Part shown: positions 53,152-59,266 of the stretch, piece by piece
Position numbering within the stretch: position 1 is the first letter of the stretch
Layout: each line of letters opens with the position of its first letter
Origin: Dialister micraerophilus DSM 19965
GTDB lineage: Bacteria > Bacillota > Negativicutes > Veillonellales > Dialisteraceae
Length of the DNA: 59,266 bases
Assembly (NCBI RefSeq): GCF_000194985.1
Contig: NZ_GL878519.1
Span: forward strand, 945,471 to 1,004,736
Direction of reading: 5' to 3'
Position numbers and translations under genes: made by a program
The notes under the pieces: generated by a model
Database searches by the model: none
Seen by the model: only the letters and a program-made list of their open reading frames with translations
What the model was told of the DNA's origin: nothing

Positions 53152-53961
53152 ATGAAAAACATTCGTTTAATAGCAATTGATTTGGACGGAACATTACTTC
53201 GTGATGATATTTCCGTATCGGATTATACAAAAAGAGTTTTATCTAAAGTGAGAGAAAAAGGTGTTCATATTGTAATTGCAACGGGAAGAATGTTTTGTTC
53301 CGCACGTGAATGGGGGAAAGCTATAGGTATAGGAGATGTACCCCTGTGTGCATATACCGGTTCAATGGTAGGACTTTGTGAAAGCGGAAAAATAATTTCG
53401 GACCAACGTATGGATTTAAACGTTGCGAGAGATATTTTAAATGAAGGAAAAGAAAATAATTGGTACATGCAATCATATATTGACGACAAAGTTTATGTAC
53501 CTTTCAGAGATGAACGTACCGATCACTATGAGCGTATTTGTAATATACGGGCACATGTAATCGGAGATGATTTTTGGACACCTGAAAAAGCACCGACAAA
53601 GGTACTTTTTTATGACAATGATTTATCGGTAATGGAAAAAATCCGAAAACTTGTAGGTAAAAAATTTGAAAAAGTTGCCGGAAGTGTTATTTCTCAACCG
53701 AATTATTTCGAATTCAATAAAAAAGGTGTATCCAAAGGAAACGCTATTACAAAATTATGTAATGAGCGTAATATACCGCTGGACAGTGTAATGACTTTCG
53801 GAAATGCACAAAACGACATTTCAATGTTTGAATTGTCACCATGGTCGTTTGCAGTTGAAAATGCATCGGAAGTTGCAAAAGCATCTGCAAGATTTACAAC
53901 ACTTTCAAACAATCAAGACGGAGTTGCACATGCGATAGAAAAGTACGTATTGGAGGCATAA
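53152..53961 (+). CDS. Cof-type HAD hydrolase
   Basis: Predicted phosphatase of the haloacid dehalogenase superfamily, 269 residues. Motif I is IDLDGTLLRDD (nucleophile Asp10, Asp12), motif II ATGRM, a C2B-type cap covers about residues 80-185, and motif IV appears as TFGNAQNDISMFE, with Asn in place of the usual first Asp. Cof proteins dephosphorylate sugar phosphates or cofactors; the substrate is unknown. One base separates it from rapZ, so it belongs to that operon. Confidence 0.88.
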   Translation: MKNIRLIAIDLDGTLLRDDISVSDYTKRVLSKVREKGVHIVIATGRMFCSAREWGKAIGIGDVPLCAYTGSMVGLCESGKIISDQRMDLNVARDILNEGKENNWYMQSYIDDKVYVPFRDERTDHYERICNIRAHVIGDDFWTPEKAPTKVLFYDNDLSVMEKIRKLVGKKFEKVAGSVISQPNYFEFNKKGVSKGNAITKLCNERNIPLDSVMTFGNAQNDISMFELSPWSFAVENASEVAKASARFTTLSNNQDGVAHAIEKYVLEA

Positions 53962-53962
53962 T

Positions 53963-54862
53963 ATGGAAGAATTTCACTTTGTAGTAATAACCGGTATGAG
54001 CGGTGCCGGAAAAACGAATTTCATGCAAAAACTTGAAGATATAGGATATTATTGTGTAGATAATTTACCGCCCGTACTTATAGCACGTTTTGCGGAATTA
54101 TGTTGGAAAAGTAATGCCAATATGCACTATGTGGCTGTAGTTACGGATATTCGAGGCGGATCGTTTTTTGATGCACTTCCTCAAGCTTTGGACGAACTGA
54201 CAAATCGTGGAATACCTCATGAAGTAGTATTTTTGGAAGCATCGGATGAAGCATTGGTACGAAGATACATGGAAACAAGACGTGTGCATCCTCTTGCAAA
54301 AAATATGCGTATACAAGAAGGTATACGTGAGGAAAGAAAGGTTTTGGCCGGTATACGTGCACAAGCCGATACGATTGTAGATACAACAAATATGAAGACA
54401 TCCGAACTGACAAAGTACCTCAAAAACAGATTCGGAATAAATTCCGGACGAAAAGAAATGCAAATAACGGTCTTTTCCTTCGGATTTAAATACGGAATAC
54501 CTATAGATGCGGATATGGTTATAGATGTACGATGTCTGCCCAATCCTTTTTATATAGACAAGTTCAAGTACTGGACCGGAAGAGTAAAAGAAGTTGCAGA
54601 CTATATAGACTCCTCACAAGTGACGAAAGATTTCAAAAAGCATCTTTTTGATTTCATGTCATTTATGGCGGATCAATTTGAAAAATCCGGAAAAGCTCAA
54701 TTCACGGTAGCGATAGGGTGCACAGGAGGTATGCACAGATCCGTATACATCACTGAAGAACTCGGAAAATTTTTGAAAAAAAGTCATACCGGTGTAAATA
54801 TAGAGCATAGAGATCTTCATAAAAACAAAATTGAACATGATGTTGCAGAGGAAAATTTATGA
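53963..54862 (+). CDS. rapZ: RNase adapter protein RapZ (YvcJ)
   Basis: Nucleotide-binding protein that in E. coli directs RNase E to the GlmZ small RNA controlling glucosamine-6-phosphate synthesis. In Firmicutes (YvcJ) its role is less clear. The 299-residue product has the Walker A motif GMSGAGKT (residues 11-18), DNLPP, a Walker B-like VVTDIRGG, and the C-terminal domain with IGCTGGMHRSVYITEEL. Overlaps yvcK by four bases in the conserved rapZ-yvcK-whiA cluster. Confidence 0.95.
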   Translation: MEEFHFVVITGMSGAGKTNFMQKLEDIGYYCVDNLPPVLIARFAELCWKSNANMHYVAVVTDIRGGSFFDALPQALDELTNRGIPHEVVFLEASDEALVRRYMETRRVHPLAKNMRIQEGIREERKVLAGIRAQADTIVDTTNMKTSELTKYLKNRFGINSGRKEMQITVFSFGFKYGIPIDADMVIDVRCLPNPFYIDKFKYWTGRVKEVADYIDSSQVTKDFKKHLFDFMSFMADQFEKSGKAQFTVAIGCTGGMHRSVYITEELGKFLKKSHTGVNIEHRDLHKNKIEHDVAEENL

Positions 54863-56193
54863 AAGAAATAATGAGATGGATGTCACCCGGACTTCAAATA
54901 AAACGTTGGATGATTTTGTTTTCAACAGGCCTTATTATATTGATTTTCGGTGCGACATTAATAATAAACTACCAACTTTTCGGTGCATTGGAAGATGAAG
55001 TTCTATATCTTTTGTATGTGTGGACGGGAAGTTATAACTATTTCTTCCTTGTAGGTACGGGTATATTACTTGCAATTTTAGGTATATACATAATGTATGT
55101 ATCTGTTCGTAAAATGGTGAAGCGTTTTTTACAACTTCTTGTACCGGATCAAAAAGAATTATCCAAAAAGTTAATAAGCAAAGTTGAACTTGCAAAGGGA
55201 GTACACGTAGTTGCGATAGGCGGAGGACACGGATTATCGATGTTGCTTCGCGGAATGAAAAAAAGAACATCCAATTTATCTGCAATAGTAACGGTTGCAG
55301 ATGACGGAGGTTCATCCGGACGACTTAGAGAAGAAATGGATATAATAGCCCCCGGAGATTTAAGAAATTGCCTTGTAGCAATGGCGGAAAAAGAATCCGT
55401 ACTTGAACAACTCTTCCAGTACAGATTCGGAGGAAATGGAGAACTTTCCGGACACAGTTTGGGAAATTTATTTTTGGCAGCACTTATAAAAGAATTCGGA
55501 AGTGTACAATTTGCACTTGAAGCTGCAAGTAAAGTATTGAATATACGCGGTAAAGTAATGCCTGCGACACCTGAGAAAATAAAATTGCGTGCACTCATGG
55601 CGGACGGAAAAATTGTGGAAGGTGAAACCGAAATTGCGGAATATCCTGCAAGAATAAAGAAAATAACTACAATTCCGGAAAATCCTATAGCGGTAGGAGC
55701 GGCATTGGAAGCCATACGTAAAGCGGATATAATTACACTTGGTCCCGGAAGTCTTTATACGAGCGTTCTTCCGAATTTGGCTGTGGGAGAAATAATGCAA
55801 GCAATAAAGGAAAGTAAGGCGCCTTGCATATACATATGTAATGTAATGACACAATCGGGAGAAACCGAAGGATACACTGTAAGCGATCACGTGCAGGCAT
55901 TATATGAGCATATAGGAAAAAAAATTATAGATTGCGTACTTATAAACAATGCTTTACCCTCCGAAGAAAATATAGAAAAATATGCAATTTCAAATTCGAA
56001 ACCCGTAGAAATAGATGAAGAAAAATTGATAGAAAAGGGCATACAATTCGTAGCTTGCGATTTAATCGGAAAATCAAAAGGTGCAGTGCATGATATGGAT
56101 ATACTTGCAGACAAAATTATCAGCATAGGAAATCTTTTAAATTCAAATATAAAACCCGAACTTTTAACGGAATATTTGCGGAGGAAAGATTAA
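54859..56193 (+). CDS. yvcK: gluconeogenesis factor YvcK with N-terminal membrane domain
   Basis: Binds UDP-sugars and is needed for growth on gluconeogenic carbon sources and for cell shape in Bacillus. The 444 residues begin with two membrane helices (about residues 18-38 and 53-78), followed by the CofD-like domain with AIGGGHGLSMLLRGMKK, VADDGGSSGRLREE, GDLRNCLVAMA and GPGSLYTSVLPNLAV. The membrane segment is absent in Bacillus YvcK but is seen in several anaerobic Firmicutes. Shares one base with whiA. Confidence 0.93.
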   Translation: MKEIMRWMSPGLQIKRWMILFSTGLIILIFGATLIINYQLFGALEDEVLYLLYVWTGSYNYFFLVGTGILLAILGIYIMYVSVRKMVKRFLQLLVPDQKELSKKLISKVELAKGVHVVAIGGGHGLSMLLRGMKKRTSNLSAIVTVADDGGSSGRLREEMDIIAPGDLRNCLVAMAEKESVLEQLFQYRFGGNGELSGHSLGNLFLAALIKEFGSVQFALEAASKVLNIRGKVMPATPEKIKLRALMADGKIVEGETEIAEYPARIKKITTIPENPIAVGAALEAIRKADIITLGPGSLYTSVLPNLAVGEIMQAIKESKAPCIYICNVMTQSGETEGYTVSDHVQALYEHIGKKIIDCVLINNALPSEENIEKYAISNSKPVEIDEEKLIEKGIQFVACDLIGKSKGAVHDMDILADKIISIGNLLNSNIKPELLTEYLRRKD

Positions 56194-57134
56194 TGTCGTT
56201 TACCGAAAAAGTAAAAAATGAACTTGCACACTTGGTGCGTGAAGATAAAAAATCACGTAAAGCCGAACTGCTCTCACTTTTGAGAATAGGCGGTTCATTT
56301 GTTACGGGAATGTACGGAAGCAGCGGACTGGAATTTTCTACAGGAAACAACGCAGTTGCAAGACGAGTGCTTGTTACACTGAAAAAAGATTTCGGACTCA
56401 ATCCCTCGGCAATGGTACGACAAGGAAGAAAACTTCGTAAGAAAAATATGTACACATTAGTAGTACAACCATCAAAAGAAGGTATGAAATTCATAGAAGA
56501 ATTGAATTTGCATCCGATGAAACCCGTAGAAGATGCCTCCATGCTGAAAACTCAAGAAGAAAAAAGAGCATACCTGGCAGGTGCGTTTTTGGGCGGAGGA
56601 ACCGTAAATCGTCCTCAAGGCGATTATCACCTTGAAATAGTCACACAGTCATCGGCATTTGCAAAAGAAATAATAAAAATTATGAACAGTTTCGATTTAA
56701 ACGGGAAACTGACAGACAGAAAAAGCGATTACATAGTGTACATAAAAGAAGGTGACGGAGTAAGCGGATTTATTCAAATAATAGGAGCATCTCAAAGCTA
56801 CTTGGATTTCGAAAGCGTAAGAGTTGTAAAAGATATGCGAAATCGTATAAACAGACAAGTAAATTGTGAGACTGCAAATTTACAAAAAACTGTAGATGCA
56901 TCCGTAAGACAAATGGAAAATATAAAAAAATTATTGAGATACAAACCGATACTGGCGTTATCACCGGAAATAAGAAAGACCTGTGAAATTCGAGTAGCAT
57001 ACCCGAACGCATCAATGAAAGAACTTGCAGAAATGTGCCACATATCGAAATCCGGAATGGCACACAGATTCGGTCGAATTGCAAGTATGGTAAAAAGATT
57101 TGAAGAAAAAGAAAAGAAAAAATATGAAAAATAA
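56193..57134 (+). CDS. whiA: DNA-binding protein WhiA
   Basis: Homing-endonuclease-like regulator involved in cell division and chromosome segregation in Gram-positive lineages. The 313 residues show the N-terminal domain (SFTEKVKNELAHLV), the LAGLIDADG-like region (AYLAGAFLGGGTVNRPQGDY), and a C-terminal helix-turn-helix (MKELAEMCHISKSGMAHRFG). Normal length. Third gene of the rapZ-yvcK-whiA cluster. The last 11 bases overlap the next gene. Confidence 0.95.
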   Translation: MSFTEKVKNELAHLVREDKKSRKAELLSLLRIGGSFVTGMYGSSGLEFSTGNNAVARRVLVTLKKDFGLNPSAMVRQGRKLRKKNMYTLVVQPSKEGMKFIEELNLHPMKPVEDASMLKTQEEKRAYLAGAFLGGGTVNRPQGDYHLEIVTQSSAFAKEIIKIMNSFDLNGKLTDRKSDYIVYIKEGDGVSGFIQIIGASQSYLDFESVRVVKDMRNRINRQVNCETANLQKTVDASVRQMENIKKLLRYKPILALSPEIRKTCEIRVAYPNASMKELAEMCHISKSGMAHRFGRIASMVKRFEEKEKKKYEK

Positions 57135-58158
57135 AATAACGGCAATAATAATTACAATTATGTCTTTGATGTTTTCTGTAAATGCTTTTGCAGAAACGGC
57201 ATTAATAGATAAAAACTATGAACCTCTTAAGATGAAAACCGTAAAACAAGAAGGTAAACTTCTTTTTTCCGACTCTCCTGAATACCTTGAAGAATTCGGA
57301 ATAGTTGCAAAAGCGAAAATAAAAGGAAACGGGAAAATTTATTACTACCATGTAAACGATAAATATGTACCCGGAATAATTGCGATATTTGCGCAAGGTA
57401 AAGCAAATCAAAAAACGGAAATAAAACGCATAGTAAAAGGAGATGCGAGTGTAGACTATATAACAACGGGAAAAACACTTTCGGAACGTCTTGCAAACGG
57501 AGAAGGAAAGCGTAAAAAAGAAATTGTACTTGCAAATAAAGAAAAAACAATACTTGAAGATACAATTGAATACGTAAAACCCGAATACCTCGTGTCGGGA
57601 ATGGTTGACGTATACAGTAAAGATGAAATAACTTACGGAGTGGTATTTCTTCCTAAAATCGGGAAAATCGAAAATTCACTGAAAAACGCAAAAGAAATAG
57701 CGGTAGATAAACATGAAATGAGAGGAACTTTTTCATCCGACATATACCTTGAAAATGAAAAACCTTGGAACATATCTAACTGGCCTGCAGAAATAAAAAT
57801 CGGTGACGGCAAAAGAGATGTATTTTTACAAGGTATGGATGAAATAGATAAAGTGAAACGTGAAAATACCGGAAATTTCGGAGTAACATACCATATAAAT
57901 ATTCACAGCAAAGGAGAAGGCAAGTACAGCGTATACTTGAATCCTCAAGGCGGAGTTTATATGGGAATAATTGAAATCGGACAAGGATATGTATATTATC
58001 CGTACAATACGGAAATAAGAAACGACATGTTCGGACATAATACAATTTATGATTATATGAATATGGGGATATGGGAAGCCGGAAAAGATTTGAAAATAAG
58101 ATTAACACCGCCAGGTGCATCAAATCTTCCTATACGTTTACTTCTCATACCGCAATAA
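57124..58158 (+). CDS. secreted protein of unknown function
   Basis: A 344-residue product with a clear signal peptide (MKNKITAIIITIMSLMFSVN, cleavage after AFA). The mature part is rich in Lys, Glu and aromatic residues and has no membrane segment or recognised domain. Features seen are a segment VDYITTGKTLSERLANGEGK, a Gly/Tyr-rich stretch with YSVYLNPQGGVYMGIIEIG, and a C-terminus ending in ...LPIRLLLIPQ. Secretion to the periplasm or the surface is likely. The ATG at 57124 overlaps whiA by 11 bases; a TTG at 57100 would spoil the signal peptide. It rides on the whiA operon. Confidence 0.8.
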   Translation: MKNKITAIIITIMSLMFSVNAFAETALIDKNYEPLKMKTVKQEGKLLFSDSPEYLEEFGIVAKAKIKGNGKIYYYHVNDKYVPGIIAIFAQGKANQKTEIKRIVKGDASVDYITTGKTLSERLANGEGKRKKEIVLANKEKTILEDTIEYVKPEYLVSGMVDVYSKDEITYGVVFLPKIGKIENSLKNAKEIAVDKHEMRGTFSSDIYLENEKPWNISNWPAEIKIGDGKRDVFLQGMDEIDKVKRENTGNFGVTYHINIHSKGEGKYSVYLNPQGGVYMGIIEIGQGYVYYPYNTEIRNDMFGHNTIYDYMNMGIWEAGKDLKIRLTPPGASNLPIRLLLIPQ

Positions 58159-58168
58159 CGGAGGAACT

Positions 58169-58399
58169 ATGAAATTTATAAAATTTTGTGTAGGCGATAT
58201 AGTACAAATGAAAAAGAAGCATCCGTGCGGATCGGATAATTGGGAGGTTTTGCAACTCGGAAGCGACATGAGAGTCCGGTGTAAAGGTTGTGAACATATA
58301 ACTTTGGTAAATCGTCCCAAATTCATGAAAAATGTAAAAAAAGTTTTAAATAGAGATATAACTATAGATATAGGAATACAAACAAGAAAAGATATTTAA
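58169..58399 (+). CDS. DUF951-family small protein
   Basis: A 76-residue soluble protein of unknown function. It shows the family pattern: a VGDIVQMKKKHPCG start, a Trp, then CKGCEHITLVNRPKF, with cysteines that could bind a metal (one in HPCG, two in CKGC). The family is common in Firmicutes, often near ychF, rpsF or housekeeping genes. The ATG at 58169 follows CGGAGGA; an upstream frame start at 58115 lies inside the previous gene. Confidence 0.88.
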   Translation: MKFIKFCVGDIVQMKKKHPCGSDNWEVLQLGSDMRVRCKGCEHITLVNRPKFMKNVKKVLNRDITIDIGIQTRKDI

Positions 58400-58416
58400 A
58401 AAAATAATCAAACATC

Positions 58417-58445
58417 TAGACAGTAAAAAATTTAAATGATATAAT
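58417..58445 (+). promoter_or_regulatory. upstream promoter (P1) of the tRNA operon
   Basis: TAGACA (58417-58422) and perfect TATAAT (58440-58445) with a 17-base spacer. Between this and P2 is an imperfect hairpin TGTGAT/ATCACA (about 58454-58480). Confidence 0.55.
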
Positions 58446-58488
58446 TGTGAAGTGTGATAGGGGATTGAACACCAATCACAAAAAGCTG

Positions 58489-58517
58489 TTGACAAAATGT
58501 ACCGAAGTGTGTATAAT
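58489..58517 (+). promoter_or_regulatory. main promoter (P2) of the tRNA operon
   Basis: Perfect consensus: TTGACA (58489-58494), 17 bases, TATAAT (58512-58517); 18 bases before the first tRNA. Confidence 0.9.
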
Positions 58518-58535
58518 ATCATTTGTCACTTGCGT

Positions 58536-58611
58536 GCTGGCGTAGCTCAGTTGGTAGAGCAGCTGATTTGTAATCAGCAGGTCGTAGGTTCAAGTCCTAT
58601 TGCCAGCTCCA
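58536..58611 (+). tRNA. tRNA-Thr(TGT)
   Basis: Cloverleaf with acceptor GCTGGCG/TGCCAGC, anticodon TGT in the loop TTTGTAA, T loop GTTCAAGTC and encoded CCA. First gene of a five-tRNA operon. Confidence 0.95.
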
Positions 58612-58614
58612 TAT

Positions 58615-58699
58615 GGACAGATTCCCGAGCGGTCAAAGGGAGCAGACTGTAAATCTGCCGGCATCGCCTTCGTAGGTTCGAATCCTACTCTGTCCACCA
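58615..58699 (+). tRNA. tRNA-Tyr(GTA)
   Basis: Acceptor GGACAGA/TCTGTCC, anticodon GTA, long class II variable arm, T loop GTTCGAATC, encoded CCA. Confidence 0.95.
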
Positions 58700-58704
58700 A
58701 ATAT

Positions 58705-58780
<76 letters not shown>

Positions 58781-58800
58781 TTTTTTTATCCCTTAATCAT

Positions 58801-58876
58801 GCTGATATAGCTCAGTCGGTAGAGCGTATCCTTGGTAAGGATAAGGTCACCAGTTCAATCCTGGTTATCAGCTCCA
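58801..58876 (+). tRNA. tRNA-Thr(GGT)
   Basis: Acceptor GCTGATA/TATCAGC, anticodon GGT in the stem-loop ATCCTTGGTAAGGAT, encoded CCA. A second threonine isoacceptor in the same operon. Confidence 0.95.
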
Positions 58877-58877
58877 T

Positions 58878-58954
58878 GGCGGCTTAGCTCAGCTGGCTAG
58901 AGCAAGCGGTTCATACCCGCTGTGTCCGGAGTTCGAATCTCTGAGTCGCCACCA
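58878..58954 (+). tRNA. elongator tRNA-Met(CAT)
   Basis: Acceptor GGCGGCT/AGTCGCC, anticodon CAT in AGCGG-TTCATAC-CCGCT, paired first position and A73, encoded CCA. It resembles the Bacillus elongator tRNA-Met in the anticodon arm; a lysidine-modified tRNA-Ile2 is less likely. Confidence 0.88.
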
Positions 58955-58962
58955 AAAGACTA

Positions 58963-58986
58963 AGATCCTTGCCAAGGGTCTTTTTT
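58963..58986 (+). terminator. intrinsic terminator of the tRNA operon
   Basis: Stem AGATCCTT/AAGGGTCT with one G-U pair and a GCC loop, followed by six T. Confidence 0.85.
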
Positions 58987-59198
58987 ATTTTTAAAGTTTT
59001 ATATACTGAAATTACGCAGTTGAATAAAACTGCGTTTTGTTTTTATATTTTAAAATTGTAAATATTATTTAAGATAAAAGTGAAGATTTTATTTATAATG
59101 ATTTTGTCTTGTAAAAGCAATGAAAAAATGCAATATGAGAAATAAAAACTTAAAAATAAATTTTATATGGAAAAATGAAATCATAGCGGCTATAATGC
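58987..59198. other. AT-rich intergenic region, no gene seen
   Basis: No reading frame or RNA gene is supported between the tRNA terminator and the promoter near the end of the window. Confidence 0.6.
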
Positions 59199-59266
59199 TT
59201 GTAGAATACAGTTTTAAAATGTATAATAGTGATGAAATTGATTCTTTTTTTTGACGGAGGAAAAAG
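59199..59266 (+). promoter_or_regulatory. promoter and ribosome binding site of a gene beyond the window
   Basis: TTGTAG (59199-59204) and TATAAT (59222-59227) are 17 bases apart. The last bases read ACGGAGGAAAAAG, a strong ribosome binding site, so a start codon is expected within a few bases after 59266. Confidence 0.7.

Overview
The window comes from the chromosome of a low-GC, anaerobic, diderm Firmicute, most likely a member of the Negativicutes (Veillonella/Dialister-like). Four things point there: Firmicutes-type gene order and tRNAs; genes that need an outer membrane (an autotransporter-type beta-barrel protein and an O-antigen ligase-like protein); a sodium-pump-type methylmalonyl-CoA decarboxylase cluster; and a large single-chain pyruvate:ferredoxin oxidoreductase. 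The genus is an inference and cannot be fixed from this sequence alone.

Layout. Bases 1-608 are an AT-rich upstream region with a promoter and a structured leader. From 609 to 15101 runs one long S10-spc-alpha transcription unit (rpsJ to rplQ, including secY, adk, map, infA and rpoA), closed by a strong terminator. It lacks rpsD between rpsK and rpoA. Then come two tandem AEC-family permeases, a tRNA-Ser gene and a YitT-family membrane protein. A protein quality-control block follows (tig, clpP, clpX, lon, engB). It is split between clpX and lon by a DAACS-type symporter and an autotransporter-type surface protein whose upstream region carries an 11-G homopolymer between likely -35 and -10 elements.

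From 28.7 to 38 kb lie metQ under a T-box leader, an O-antigen ligase-like protein, mmdA-mmdD-mmdC (no mmdB), an M20 amidohydrolase, a compact predicted small RNA, a DUF1275 protein, a TDT-family permease and a decayed tyrosine recombinase. From 38.4 to 46.6 kb come an aminotransferase plus an AGCS amino acid symporter, nifJ (minus strand) and a divergent LysR regulator followed by a small membrane protein.

The last part holds conserved housekeeping sets: cdaA-cdaR-glmM (c-di-AMP and cell wall precursor synthesis), a nitrilase-family hydrolase, an M18 aminopeptidase, truA, a Cof-type phosphatase, rapZ-yvcK-whiA, a secreted protein of unknown function, a DUF951 protein and a five-gene tRNA operon. 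The window ends on a promoter and ribosome binding site for a gene just outside it.

Functionally the accessory genes fit an asaccharolytic anaerobe. Amino acid and dicarboxylate uptake (DAACS, AGCS, AEC, TDT, MetQ), peptide and acyl-amino-acid cleavage, transamination, pyruvate oxidation and decarboxylation-driven energy conservation all appear. The least ordinary signals are the poly-G promoter of the surface protein, the predicted small RNA with an anti-Shine-Dalgarno loop, the possible attenuator before the DAACS gene, and the recombinase relic.
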